From positions 62,289-126,288 of the forward strand of contig NZ_JAMXKF010000005.1 in the NCBI RefSeq assembly GCF_024220585.1: a stretch of DNA of 64,000 bases, read 5' to 3'. This DNA comes from Dyadobacter diqingensis. Its GTDB lineage: Bacteria > Bacteroidota > Bacteroidia > Cytophagales > Spirosomataceae. The notes under the pieces were generated by a model. That model was not told where the DNA came from. It made no database searches and saw nothing but the letters and a program-made list of their open reading frames with translations. This document shows positions 25,901-35,258 of the stretch, piece after piece (within the stretch, counting starts at the first letter, position 1; each line of letters starts with the position of its first letter). The translations under genes and the position numbers were made by a program.

Positions 25901-27109
25901 TTAGTCGTCGAATCTTGAAATCCAGTTTACATTATCCACGCCTTTCACTTCCAGACCTTTGGTCAGGCTGCCCGAAGCGATGTCATAAGTCCAGACAAAA
26001 TGTCCTTCTGTACCCGAAGAAATGGCGATATAGGCTTTGCCATTTTCTACAAAAACAGGCGAAGAATGTACGATCTTATCCAGAGGAAGTGCAAGTTTCG
26101 TCTTTGTTTTGTTAACCAGATCAAGTACATAATACTCAAAAACGTCGGTGTTGAAATAATCCTCGAACGTCAACAACAATTCTTTCTTGCCCATTCTGGT
26201 AATGGCTTTCCCGTTTCCAAGATCCCACAAACCGTAAAATTCGCGGTTCCCGTCGCTGATGTTCGAAAGATCGAAGAAATAGTCAGTAGCAAAAACGTTC
26301 TCGCCATTTTTGATTTTGTAAACAGCGCTTGGCTTATCGGGCGTTACTGCCCAACGGTCACCTGTGTTGGTGATCATGTAAATGTCGTTGTTCACGATCG
26401 CCGTGGAAGGGATAACATTTGAAAATGAGCCGGCGTAAGCAGACCTTGTATCGGTGGAAATAGATACATTCGTCATAGCCGGATAGTCGATCGCCGCCAG
26501 GTAAGATGAGCTTTTGGAAGTCCATTCCGAATTATAAACCGCATAAGCGACATATAATTTGCCACCTCTCAGTACGCAGGAGCTCATGTAAATGGCCTTA
26601 TCCGCACTGGCAAGTCCTGTTAGGGAAATGCTTCCGGTTTTGGTGATTGTCATCGCATCTACGTTTACGATATTGTAAGTCAGATCAGACTTTGGGGCTG
26701 ATGCAACACCGTCCCAAACGATCAATGTTTTATCATCAATCCAGTAGGAGTACAGACTGTTTCCTGTCAACGGGATCTCTTTTTCAAGCACTAAAAGATT
26801 GTTTTCGTAATCGTATTTGCTAAGTTTTCCTCCGGTAGCAACGTAATAATTACCGTCCTTAAACAATCTGCTCGCCGTGGCCAGTTCTGCTCCTTTGCCA
26901 ATCGCGCTTGCCGAGCCGGTTGTCAGGCTTCCGGTGGCCAAAAGATAAGATGCAGCCGGATTCGTAACGCTGCCGACAAGGACAAATTCATCGCCATCCG
27001 GGGTTTCTACGGTTGGGTTATCGTCATCACTGTCCGAGCACGACATGACGAACATCGAACAAAGAGCCATCATCACGCTCAAACAGGTAGTTTTATTCAA
27101 TCCTTTCAT
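25901..27109 (-). CDS. DUF4374 lipoprotein, probably surface exposed
   Basis: This 402-residue lipoprotein has a signal peptide ending in FVMSC with C24 as the lipidated residue. It is followed at once by SDSDDDN, the acidic pattern known as a lipoprotein export signal to the outer surface in Bacteroidota. The mature part is beta-rich and propeller-like (VLVGSVTNPAASYLL, SSPVFVENGKAYIAISSG) and matches DUF4374. Members are linked to siderophore TonB receptors. Here it lies 49 bp after the receptor gene and 96 bp before the PepSY gene, so it probably helps capture or release an iron chelate. The binding partner is unknown. Confidence 0.9.
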   Translation of the reverse strand: MKGLNKTTCLSVMMALCSMFVMSCSDSDDDNPTVETPDGDEFVLVGSVTNPAASYLLATGSLTTGSASAIGKGAELATASRLFKDGNYYVATGGKLSKYDYENNLLVLEKEIPLTGNSLYSYWIDDKTLIVWDGVASAPKSDLTYNIVNVDAMTITKTGSISLTGLASADKAIYMSSCVLRGGKLYVAYAVYNSEWTSKSSSYLAAIDYPAMTNVSISTDTRSAYAGSFSNVIPSTAIVNNDIYMITNTGDRWAVTPDKPSAVYKIKNGENVFATDYFFDLSNISDGNREFYGLWDLGNGKAITRMGKKELLLTFEDYFNTDVFEYYVLDLVNKTKTKLALPLDKIVHSSPVFVENGKAYIAISSGTEGHFVWTYDIASGSLTKGLEVKGVDNVNWISRFDD

Positions 27110-27158
27110 TTTGTAATTGATTTGTACGTATTAATAATTAAAGAGTGTCTTTGGTAGG

Positions 27159-29510
27159 TTATCTTAAAAAATATCTCAGTTTCACATTGAAGGATCTGCC
27201 CGGTTTTTGCAAGCGGAAATTGTCGTATGCGAGCTCATCAAACATGTTTCTGGATTCCACGGAAATATTGTATTTCCCATTTTGCATCGAGTATGAAACG
27301 GTGGCATTATGGATCAGCTGAGATGGAATACGGCTTTTGCCGGGCTCATAACCACGGCTTGGCCAGGTCAGGTAAAACCAGTGGACATACTGTGTAAACC
27401 AGTTAAACTGTAACCTGTCACTTTTTTGAAAAACATCATTTTTACCTAAACCCAGATCAGCATTGGCGTACAGCCAGGGTTGATTGGGAATGCGGTCTTT
27501 GTAAACGGCCGATTGTTTGTCCACGTTGGCCGCATCGGTATAACTGGCGTTAAAATTGGCGAAAACCAGATTTTTAAAACTGTATTTTACCTCGCCGTCT
27601 ATCCCCGTAATTTTTACTTTTCCAATATTGGTGTAGCTGGAAAATGTACCGCCGGGAACTGCATTGATAAAGTCTTTGGCACTGCGCGAGAAAGCCGATG
27701 CCTCGATCGTCAGTTTATGCTGGTCGAAACTCTTTGTGAAATAAGCACCTGCGTTGATGTTGTCACTTTCTTCCGGTTTCAATTTGGGATTGGCAAGAAC
27801 GGTAACGCCGTCGCCAAACAGTTCCTCGACTTCGGGCAGGCGGTATGCATGCTCAAACGAAGCTTTCAACCCCACGCTTTCCAAAAGCTTGAAACGTGTT
27901 GCCGCCCCATATCCAAAATAATGCTGCGTGTCCTTTGCTTCCTCTTTCACATAACCCGAGCCATTGTAGAAAACCGCCTGACGGATAAAAGTGTGTAAAC
28001 GATAATGTTTCCCAAAAACCGAACTGGTCAGCCTGTCATTTAGAAGATTGCTTTGCCACGAAAGCCCTAGAATGCCCTTGCCCAGCTTGTTCGGGATATC
28101 CAGTGCGTTGCCCGACTGATCGGCATTTTTGTAGGAATTGATCCCTTCGCGCTGTCCTGAATTTAAATTATAGTTTAACCCAAGCGCATGATTGGCATTG
28201 AGCTGATAGGTGAAATTGGTCCGGATGATGGCAAATTTATTGGTGTATTTGTAAAATGAAAAGGCTCCCTGTTCGCCGAAATTTGGATTGACGGAGGTAA
28301 CTTTTCCGTCCCAGGCATAACGGGAGGCCGAAGTGTCGACAGTCGTCGTATTGTTTTTGGCATAAGTCGCAAACAACGTTGCAGTTAAACCCTTTGTCAG
28401 GAAGTTCTCCTTTTTGTATTTGATCGTCGGCATCACGAAGTGCCCGTACGAATGAACCTGCCCATAAACCATGTCCTGATCTACACCGGTTTGCCGCTCC
28501 TTGTATTGATCGGAATAAAGCAGTCCGATCATCAGCAGGTCAGCCCATTTTTTATTGCGTAAACCGACTTCCACCTGGCCCATCGCCGAATGAAAACCAT
28601 CGTTAAAGCGTCGGAAATTCTTTTTTATAAATGCGCCGTTCTGCCCGACTTCAACACCTTTCATCAGATAGTTATTATCGGCGTAATTGTAAAAACCACT
28701 TGCATTTACCACAAACCCGGTTTTTTCGTCACTGAAACTCCCGTTGAGTGAAGCGCGGTGGGTATTGAACGAGCCATAACTGTAACTTGCATCCAGATAC
28801 TTTTTGGTGTTTTGTGCCGTAACGATATTGACGGCTCCACCCAGCGCGTCCGCGCCCAGCTCAACCGGCACCACACCTTTATAGACCTCAATTCTTTCAG
28901 CCAGGTTAACCGGGATATTATTCAGTGACATCGCGCCGCCGAAATTTTCCATGGGTATCCCGTCAATAAAAAACTTGACCTGCCGGCCCGAAAGGCCGTT
29001 CATAGAAAAGTTGAAGTCCGAACCCAGGCCACCGTTTTCACGGATTCTGATGCCGGAAGTGGCATTGAGTACCTGATTGATGTCGCGGTTAGAATTCGCA
29101 AAACGCTTTATATCAATCGCGTTGACATTGAAGCCTGTTTCTCTGATTTGCTGCGTTTCCGTTTTTCCAAGAATCAGGGCTTCGTCCATGTTTCTGGAAT
29201 CGCTTTTCAGGATGAAATTGAATTTTACTTCTCTTCCGGACTTTGCATGAAATTCCTTCGACTGACTGATATAACCGACGGAGGAAACGGAAATGGTGAA
29301 AGAACCTTCTTTTGTTAGCGTAAGATCGAATGAGCCGTCGGATTTGGAGACCGTGCCAATGGAAGTTTTGTTCAAAATCACGCTGACACCTGGCAGACCG
29401 GAGCCATCCTCTCCATTGATCTGGCCGGAAATTTTTATGGATTGAGCAGAAACCTCGAAAACGAAAATGAGGAGGAAAAATAGGGAAACCAGAAATCTGC
29501 GGGCGTGCAT
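27159..29510 (-). CDS. TonB-dependent outer membrane receptor (siderophore/iron type)
   Basis: This 783-residue outer membrane receptor has a signal peptide (to about residue 22), a carboxypeptidase-regulatory-like beta domain (about 25-100; KISGQINGEDGSGLPGVSV), a plug domain (about 115-220, with GIRIRENGGLGSDF, FIDGIPMENFGG and VPVELGADALGGAVNIVT), and a 22-strand barrel ending in KLRYFLR. It transports its ligand by TonB-ExbBD energy. It is much shorter than SusC glycan porins (~1,000 residues) and has no SusD neighbour. The downstream DUF4374 and PepSY genes point to iron-siderophore uptake. It leads the operon; no Fur box is certain in the upstream 157 bp. Confidence 0.95.
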   Translation of the reverse strand: MHARRFLVSLFFLLIFVFEVSAQSIKISGQINGEDGSGLPGVSVILNKTSIGTVSKSDGSFDLTLTKEGSFTISVSSVGYISQSKEFHAKSGREVKFNFILKSDSRNMDEALILGKTETQQIRETGFNVNAIDIKRFANSNRDINQVLNATSGIRIRENGGLGSDFNFSMNGLSGRQVKFFIDGIPMENFGGAMSLNNIPVNLAERIEVYKGVVPVELGADALGGAVNIVTAQNTKKYLDASYSYGSFNTHRASLNGSFSDEKTGFVVNASGFYNYADNNYLMKGVEVGQNGAFIKKNFRRFNDGFHSAMGQVEVGLRNKKWADLLMIGLLYSDQYKERQTGVDQDMVYGQVHSYGHFVMPTIKYKKENFLTKGLTATLFATYAKNNTTTVDTSASRYAWDGKVTSVNPNFGEQGAFSFYKYTNKFAIIRTNFTYQLNANHALGLNYNLNSGQREGINSYKNADQSGNALDIPNKLGKGILGLSWQSNLLNDRLTSSVFGKHYRLHTFIRQAVFYNGSGYVKEEAKDTQHYFGYGAATRFKLLESVGLKASFEHAYRLPEVEELFGDGVTVLANPKLKPEESDNINAGAYFTKSFDQHKLTIEASAFSRSAKDFINAVPGGTFSSYTNIGKVKITGIDGEVKYSFKNLVFANFNASYTDAANVDKQSAVYKDRIPNQPWLYANADLGLGKNDVFQKSDRLQFNWFTQYVHWFYLTWPSRGYEPGKSRIPSQLIHNATVSYSMQNGKYNISVESRNMFDELAYDNFRLQKPGRSFNVKLRYFLR

Positions 29511-29589
29511 TGTTACCTTGCTTAAATTACTTTTGATATATCCTAGAGGCGTATGGTTACGTCTTTTGGTACAAGTAGCATAAGCGGGT

Positions 29590-29613
29590 ATTTCCCGAAG
29601 CAGGTCGGGAAAT
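29590..29613. terminator. Inverted repeat upstream of receptor gene
   Basis: ATTTCCCGA and TCGGGAAAT are perfect 9-bp arms around AGCAGG, followed on the plus strand by TTTTAATTT. Both flanking genes run on the minus strand: it lies after the GNAT gene and 80 bp before the receptor start. It is either a terminator for GNAT read-through or an operator of the receptor promoter. Confidence 0.4.
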
Positions 29614-29667
29614 TTTTAATTTATTTAATGCATTTAGTTTTTTTTCTCTGTTTCTAACTATTTGATA

Positions 29668-30210
29668 TCACTTTTCGTAATCCTTCCTTGTAAGTCCGTA
29701 AATGATCAGGTTGTGGAAAGCCGAGTTTTTGTAAATGTGCTCTTTAAAATCGCCTTCTTTGGTCATGCCGCAATTAATCATGACTTTTCCCGAGGCCGGG
29801 TTTTTATCAAAGTGCGAGCAGGTTATTTTGTTCAGACTAAGTTTTTGAAACCCGAACTGTATGACGGCTTTGACGGCTTCGGTCATTAATCCCTTGTTCC
29901 AGTACGGTTGTGCAATCCAGTATCCAATTTCCGCTCTGAAATACCGTTCCATCGTTAAGCCGATTCCGCCAATGAAATGACTGTCATGTTTTTGGCGGAT
30001 GCCGAAGATAAAATGAGACCCGTTTTTGAATCCCTCGTTTGCCTGGTTTATCCAGTAAACAGCATCTTTTTCGGCATACGGGAAAGGAATATTCATCGTA
30101 AATTCTGAAATATGTTTGTTATTGGCATGTCTGATAATCTGAGGAATATCGTCGGACCGTAATGCGGTTAAATGCAGTCGTTGGGTTTCAATTGCAGGAA
30201 AATTTTCCAT
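29668..30210 (-). CDS. GNAT-family N-acetyltransferase (RimJ/RimL-like)
   Basis: This 180-residue acetyl-CoA-dependent acyltransferase opens with IETQRLHLTALRSDDIPQ, the usual start of the RimJ/RimL group. The central IGGIGLTMERYFRAEIGYWI strand pair is followed by the acetyl-CoA loop region YWNKGLMTEAVKAVIQFGF, a relaxed form of the Q/RxxGxG/A motif, then LNKITCSHFDKNPASGKVMINCG, which is common to ribosomal protein-type acetyltransferases. The substrate may be a protein N-terminus or a small amine. It stands alone upstream of the receptor operon on the same strand. Confidence 0.93.
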   Translation of the reverse strand: MENFPAIETQRLHLTALRSDDIPQIIRHANNKHISEFTMNIPFPYAEKDAVYWINQANEGFKNGSHFIFGIRQKHDSHFIGGIGLTMERYFRAEIGYWIAQPYWNKGLMTEAVKAVIQFGFQKLSLNKITCSHFDKNPASGKVMINCGMTKEGDFKEHIYKNSAFHNLIIYGLTRKDYEK

Positions 30211-30848
30211 CGTTTATTAGATTTTTTATAGCAAAATAGGATGATTTTTGGAATAAAATGAAATTAAATAAACTCTTAAATGCTACGATTAAAATCAGGC
30301 ACGAGGCGGTGTCGTATATTGGATATGGTTAAATTTTGAAAAATTATTATTATTCCATTTTCAATGCATTGGGCTTGCATTCAGACGATTACCGTTAAAT
30401 AAATTCGACGAAAAAATTGGATAAAAATCTACACGGTTTTGCGTGAGAAGTATTTACTTTGATTTAGTAACCCGGCAAAAGGACCCAGACATCAGCTTCT
30501 TCACAAGTACCGCATTAATTTCCATTGTATTAAAATTTTAGTTCGAGTAAGTTTCAGTTAATTGTTTTACACTAACGTTTGCGCTTACGTATACGACTGA
30601 CCCGTTATTGACTTGTACATAATTTTTGTTTATCGTTGAAATGGTTTTAACCATTCCGACCGGGATTGTTTTGCAAGCCTGATAGCGGAGATTTCGGGAA
30701 ACCGGCTGCATCACTGCGTCCGGTAATGATCAGATTTTGAGTTCAGAAACCGCTCTTCTTATGCCGTGGTTCGTGGTGAACACCGGAACGCAGCCTCGCT
30801 GCGAGACATAATTCATGTGTTTTAAACCTCCTCTAATTTTCAAAGTAA
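30211..30848. other. 638-bp intergenic region before glucan lyase operon
   Basis: No coding frame is convincing. It contains the inverted repeat AATGGTT-TT-AACCATT (30640-30655) and a possible promoter made of TTG near 30609 and TATCGTTG near 30631, one mismatch to TAnnTTTG. A GC-rich stretch CGCAGCCTCGCTGCG (30790-30804) can form a small hairpin about 45 bp before the first start codon. The length suggests complex control of the operon that follows. Confidence 0.45.
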
Positions 30849-32456
30849 ATGAAAAAATTACACCAACGTTATGTATGGATGCTGGCGATGCTGATCCTCA
30901 CGTTAGCCGCCTGCGAGAAACAATCCAAACCTGTTGAAAGTCCCGATTATCTGTCTTTTCCCACAACGCTGACGCCTGAGACGCCCTATGACGTGGATAC
31001 GACGCTGGAAAAACAGTTGTTGTCGGAAAAGAAAGTGGCAGAAACCCAGCGTATTTTTGAAATTCTGTCGTGGCAGATGTTCATATCGCTCAACTGGCCG
31101 CTGGGTGAAGACGGGAAGCCCAAACCGGAGATCAGCGATGAAGGCCACCGGGCCTGGGAAAGCTGGAAAGAAAGTTATGAGATATTCCGTGAAGACGGCG
31201 GAAAACCGCATGTATGGGGTAGTAAGCCCGATCTTCCCGAAGAATTTCAGGATAAAATAAAACAGATAGGGGATGTTGACGTCCTTTTCCGGACAAGTAA
31301 ATTTCCTTCTTTTCAGGATGACAAATGGAAACGAAGCGGAAAAGGCAGGGTGTTTGCCGGCCAGAGTGACGAAGTCGATCAGGCTTTTACGGCACCGATA
31401 TGGGATCAGAATGGCAACATTGTTCGTTATGAAATCAGAATAAACAAACCCGGCGTCGATTATATTGTTAACAATACCCTTTACAATATTGACGGTCAAA
31501 TCGCTTTCAGTCAACTTGGTAAAAAGGTGTCATTCACTTCGGGCTCGCAGCAGAAAGCCGGAACGATCGAATTGAAGTTTGCCTGGAAAGAGATTGTGCC
31601 CGGGAAAGATTTTGAAGACCGCTATTTTACCAAAACGGCCTATGTCCTCGAAGCCGATGGTAAACTCAAAAAGGTGAAAGTCGGGCTGATCGGTATGCAT
31701 ATCGGTACCAAAACGGTTTCCTCGCCGCAATGGATCTGGGCCACTTTTGAGCATGTTGATAATTTGGAAACCAATGCGTTAACCAAAATTCATGGAAAAT
31801 ACTTAAAACCTTCTTTTTATGATCAGGAATGCAACACCTGCCCTGTGAACCTGTTGCCTGACAGCACGATAAAACCGCTTAAAAACCAGATTCAAAGAAT
31901 TTTGCCAATTCCGGTAGCTACCCAGGAACTGAATAAACAGGTGCAGGACCTTTTGAAAGGAAAACAATCGTTCTGGCAATATTACCAGCTTATCGGTACG
32001 CAGTGGCCGGTCAATCCGAAATCCGCCCCTTATCCGCAGTTTGCTCCTACCTATAAACTTCCGGATGCCGTGACGAATAAATCAGGAGGAGATCCCACGC
32101 CCACGTTTTTAACCAACATGGTTATGGAAACGTACTTCCAGGGTGGGACAATCGTCGGTAGCACGAGGGCCACTTCCAGTTATAACAAATACACGGCCAA
32201 CGAACCCGCCTATTTTCAGATCGAAGGCTCTCCTCAAAATGTGGATACGGTCAATACCAGGAAGCTGATTTTTGGCACAGAAGGTTGCGTCAATTGCCAT
32301 TCTTCCGCCAGTATTGCTGTGGGCGATACGCTGATCAAGGGCGTGAGAACGGCCAAATACGGTCCGCCCCGAACCGCAGATTTTGAATGGCTTTTACAAC
32401 GTAAAGCCCATTTTAAAGCCGCTTCAACCATGTCTTCAAAAACCTTAAACAAGTAG
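30849..32456 (+). CDS. Cytochrome c-type lipoprotein with single CxxCH
   Basis: This 535-residue exported lipoprotein has a signal peptide ending in LTLAAC with C22 lipidated. Most of the protein (about 60-460) is a large domain without a name that I can give; it has an aromatic-rich conserved-looking start (ILSWQMFISLNWPLGEDG) and SPQWIWATFEHVDN in the middle. A single covalent heme motif CVNCH is at residues 480-484 near the C-terminus. CNTC near residue 330 lacks the His and is not a heme site. It is probably a periplasmic redox protein. The stop codon lies 4 bp before the GH31 start, so the two are tightly co-transcribed and likely work on the same substrate. Confidence 0.8.
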   Translation: MKKLHQRYVWMLAMLILTLAACEKQSKPVESPDYLSFPTTLTPETPYDVDTTLEKQLLSEKKVAETQRIFEILSWQMFISLNWPLGEDGKPKPEISDEGHRAWESWKESYEIFREDGGKPHVWGSKPDLPEEFQDKIKQIGDVDVLFRTSKFPSFQDDKWKRSGKGRVFAGQSDEVDQAFTAPIWDQNGNIVRYEIRINKPGVDYIVNNTLYNIDGQIAFSQLGKKVSFTSGSQQKAGTIELKFAWKEIVPGKDFEDRYFTKTAYVLEADGKLKKVKVGLIGMHIGTKTVSSPQWIWATFEHVDNLETNALTKIHGKYLKPSFYDQECNTCPVNLLPDSTIKPLKNQIQRILPIPVATQELNKQVQDLLKGKQSFWQYYQLIGTQWPVNPKSAPYPQFAPTYKLPDAVTNKSGGDPTPTFLTNMVMETYFQGGTIVGSTRATSSYNKYTANEPAYFQIEGSPQNVDTVNTRKLIFGTEGCVNCHSSASIAVGDTLIKGVRTAKYGPPRTADFEWLLQRKAHFKAASTMSSKTLNK

Positions 32457-32460
32457 AGTT

Positions 32461-35235
32461 ATGGCTTACAATTTTGTAAACGTCAATGAATTTACGCCAA
32501 ACAATCAGGGGTGGACGTCCATTGGAAATATCAGTAGTTTCAGCAGGTCCGGAAATGTGTTCTCCTTGCAGCTGCAAAACGATCCTTCTTTAAAGCTTCA
32601 GATTTCTGTGTTGTCGGAAACGACTTTTCGCGTACGATTCAATCCGGCTCCCAACTTTGACTATGGCGTAGAGATTTCTCCGGCCGTCATCAACCGGAAT
32701 CTGGGCAGTGTTAATCTGGACACAAGTAAGTCAACCAGTGATTTACTCTTTATTGATACCGGCCAGATCCAGATACAGGTCTCGCTTTTTCCGTATAAAA
32801 TACAGGTTTTCAAGGGGAATCAACTGATAAACCAGGATGATGCCGACAAGAATCTGGTATATATTCCGGGACAGCAGGTCGTGGCAAATTTTAAAACCTA
32901 TCCTGCCAATGCCAAGTACTGCGGTTTTGGAGAGAAAGCCGGCAACACGTTATTGAAGAATAACTACACGATGACTTTCTTCAATTTTGATAACTACATT
33001 TATTCCTCCGGTATCATTCCCGCCAATAACCAGGGTGGGCCTTTGAATCCTTCTGAACCTTTGTACTTATCTGTTCCGCTGCTTCTCGAAATCAATCCCG
33101 CTCCGCAGGGTGCCTATAGCGGAAATCCTTACAGTTACGGAATATTTTTTGATAACGCTTCGCAGTCTTATTTCAACATCGGGTCTAGCGATTATTCCAA
33201 CATGTTCGGGAAGTATTATTTCGGTGCGCTGTATGGCGACATGGACTATTATTTCATGTATGGCGATCAGGTAGGAGACGTGCTTCAACAGTATACCTCG
33301 CTCACGGGAAGGTCATCAATGCCGCCTAAATATGTGTTTGGATATCATCAGGGCGGTTATGGTTATTTTAACAGTTCGATCCTGGCGGTGGTTGCCAATT
33401 CATACCGCGCCGCAAGAATTCCTATTGACGGGCTGCATATCGATGTTGACTTTCAAAATAACTACCGGACTTTTACCAGCAGCGCGCTTAAATTTCCAAA
33501 CGTAGCGCAGTTTATGGATTATCTGCATTCGATTGGGTTTAAATGCAGTACCAACATTACGCCGCTGCTTACCAAAAATCAGCTGGACGAAAACGGACAG
33601 ATCACGCCTTATGCCCAGCGGGATGCTCTCAATAGCATCAACGGGTTGATTTATAATACCCGGGCAGGGCAGGGGCCTAACCCAAATCTGTATGAAGGAA
33701 CAGTATCTTACGGGATGAATCCGGGCACGAATCCGTATCCGGTGCCTCCGCTGCAACCCAACAATCAGGGGCAGATCCCGTTGCAGGCGACGGGCAACTA
33801 TCCTGATTTCGGAAGGGAAGATGTACGGGAGAAATGGGGAGAGCAATACGAGCACCTGATCAATGAAGTCGGGCTGGATATGATATGGCAGGATATGACG
33901 GATCCCGCCATAGCCAATCCGCGTATTAACACCTTCCCGCTGGACCTTCAGCAAAGTGATGGCGTGAATTTTGTGCCGCATGCACAAATTCATAATGCCT
34001 ATGCGCTGAATTTACTCAGCGCCACCTACGGCGGTCTTCAAAAGCTGAAACCGGAGAGAAGACCTTTTATTATCGGTCGTGGAGGTTATGCAGGGATGCA
34101 ACGTTACTCGGCGTTATGGACCGGCGACTCTGCGTCGAGCTGGGATTTTCTTCAGATCAACATCCCCGAGGTTCTGAACATCGGTCTTTCCGGTATTCCG
34201 ATCAGCGGCTGCGACATCGGCGGGTTTGCGGTATCATCGGACAGTTCCGGGACAACAACGCCGTTTAGCGTAAGTTATGGTAAAGTTTATGGCGGTATTA
34301 CCAACTACGAACTGTTTACGCGATGGATACAGCTGGGCGCTTTTCTTCCCTGGTTCCGCAATCACTACAATGGCTATAACAAACAGTTTCAGGAAATATA
34401 TGCCTATGGAGAGCCTGTCCCTACAAATTGCAGGAAATACATCGAACTCCGTTACCGCTTGCTTCAACTGTTTTATGATGCCATGTACGAATGGACGCAA
34501 ACGGGGCTTCCCATTGCGCGGGCATTGTTTATCAATGACGGCAGCGACCAGCAGGTTTTTAACCACCTGGATGATCAGTTTTTTATCGGAAAAGATTTTC
34601 TCGTTGCGCCCATCATCACGCAGCACGAAACATTGGCTAATCCGACGTCCCCGCAAAGAAATATTTATCTTCCGGCGGGAAGCAACTGGTATGCTTTCAT
34701 GGATAATCAGTATCCCTTGCAAAACCCGGTTCCGGGTGGCACGACGATCAACTATTACGCGGATCTCTCGCGTGTGCCGATTTACATCCGGGAAGGCGCC
34801 ATCATCCCGACAAGGGAGTTGGAGCAATATGTTGGAGAGCTTCCCGTCAATCCGCTGACGATTAATATTTATCCGGGGAAACCAAACTCCTATAAGCTTT
34901 ATCTGGATGACGGGATTTCAACCAATGCGGCCTCTTCAAGTCAGTTCCGATATGTGGAGATCAGTCATCAGCAGGTTAATAATGTCCGGCAGGTAACCTT
35001 TAACAGGCTTACAGACAACTATCAGCCGGCTGAAACCTACTACTTTGTCGCATTGCTTGCCACCGGCAGCCCGTCTTCGGTCTCCATCGCGAACACCGGC
35101 ATCGCCAACGTGAATACACCTGAAAATCTAGAGTCGTCGCCGGTGAACAGTTATTACTGGAATGCCGGTATCGGAATTACTTTCATCAAGGTGTTTGACA
35201 ATGCTTCAAATATTCAGATTAATGCGGTATTTTAA
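32461..35235 (+). CDS. GH31 protein, alpha-1,4-glucan lyase-like
   Basis: This 924-residue glycoside hydrolase family 31 protein has an N-terminal mutarotase-like beta domain (about 1-240), a TIM barrel (about 280-660) and C-terminal beta domains. The nucleophile is D478 in MIWQDMTDPAI and the acid/base position D556 in WTGDSASSW. Ordinary GH31 hydrolases read WxDMNE; the WQDMT form, with GLHIDVDFQNNYRTFT, CSTNITP and IIGRGGYAG, strongly resembles, from memory, the red-algal alpha-1,4-glucan lyases, which release 1,5-anhydrofructose from starch or glycogen by elimination. The algal enzymes are somewhat longer. There is no signal peptide, so it is cytoplasmic. It starts 4 bp after the cytochrome gene; an unknown protein gene follows. 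Lyase activity is inference. Confidence 0.88.
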   Translation: MAYNFVNVNEFTPNNQGWTSIGNISSFSRSGNVFSLQLQNDPSLKLQISVLSETTFRVRFNPAPNFDYGVEISPAVINRNLGSVNLDTSKSTSDLLFIDTGQIQIQVSLFPYKIQVFKGNQLINQDDADKNLVYIPGQQVVANFKTYPANAKYCGFGEKAGNTLLKNNYTMTFFNFDNYIYSSGIIPANNQGGPLNPSEPLYLSVPLLLEINPAPQGAYSGNPYSYGIFFDNASQSYFNIGSSDYSNMFGKYYFGALYGDMDYYFMYGDQVGDVLQQYTSLTGRSSMPPKYVFGYHQGGYGYFNSSILAVVANSYRAARIPIDGLHIDVDFQNNYRTFTSSALKFPNVAQFMDYLHSIGFKCSTNITPLLTKNQLDENGQITPYAQRDALNSINGLIYNTRAGQGPNPNLYEGTVSYGMNPGTNPYPVPPLQPNNQGQIPLQATGNYPDFGREDVREKWGEQYEHLINEVGLDMIWQDMTDPAIANPRINTFPLDLQQSDGVNFVPHAQIHNAYALNLLSATYGGLQKLKPERRPFIIGRGGYAGMQRYSALWTGDSASSWDFLQINIPEVLNIGLSGIPISGCDIGGFAVSSDSSGTTTPFSVSYGKVYGGITNYELFTRWIQLGAFLPWFRNHYNGYNKQFQEIYAYGEPVPTNCRKYIELRYRLLQLFYDAMYEWTQTGLPIARALFINDGSDQQVFNHLDDQFFIGKDFLVAPIITQHETLANPTSPQRNIYLPAGSNWYAFMDNQYPLQNPVPGGTTINYYADLSRVPIYIREGAIIPTRELEQYVGELPVNPLTINIYPGKPNSYKLYLDDGISTNAASSSQFRYVEISHQQVNNVRQVTFNRLTDNYQPAETYYFVALLATGSPSSVSIANTGIANVNTPENLESSPVNSYYWNAGIGITFIKVFDNASNIQINAVF

Positions 35236-35258
35236 TTAAAATATATCTTCCGATTCTA

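Noticed and set aside
27159..29510. TonB receptor as a SusC-type glycan porin
   Set aside because: It has 783 residues rather than ~1,000, lacks a SusD partner, and its neighbours are DUF4374 and PepSY genes of iron uptake.
30903..31514. 203-codon minus-strand frame inside the cytochrome gene
   Set aside because: The sense strand encodes a lipoprotein with signal peptide and CxxCH; the antisense frame has no such support.
31837..31848. Second heme site in the cytochrome (CNTC)
   Set aside because: The residue after the second Cys is Pro, not His, so it cannot bind heme c in the usual way.
33400..34858. Long open frames (up to 197 codons) on both strands inside the GH31 gene
   Set aside because: They are shadows of the GC-richer coding sequence, with Arg/Ile-rich composition and no family pattern.
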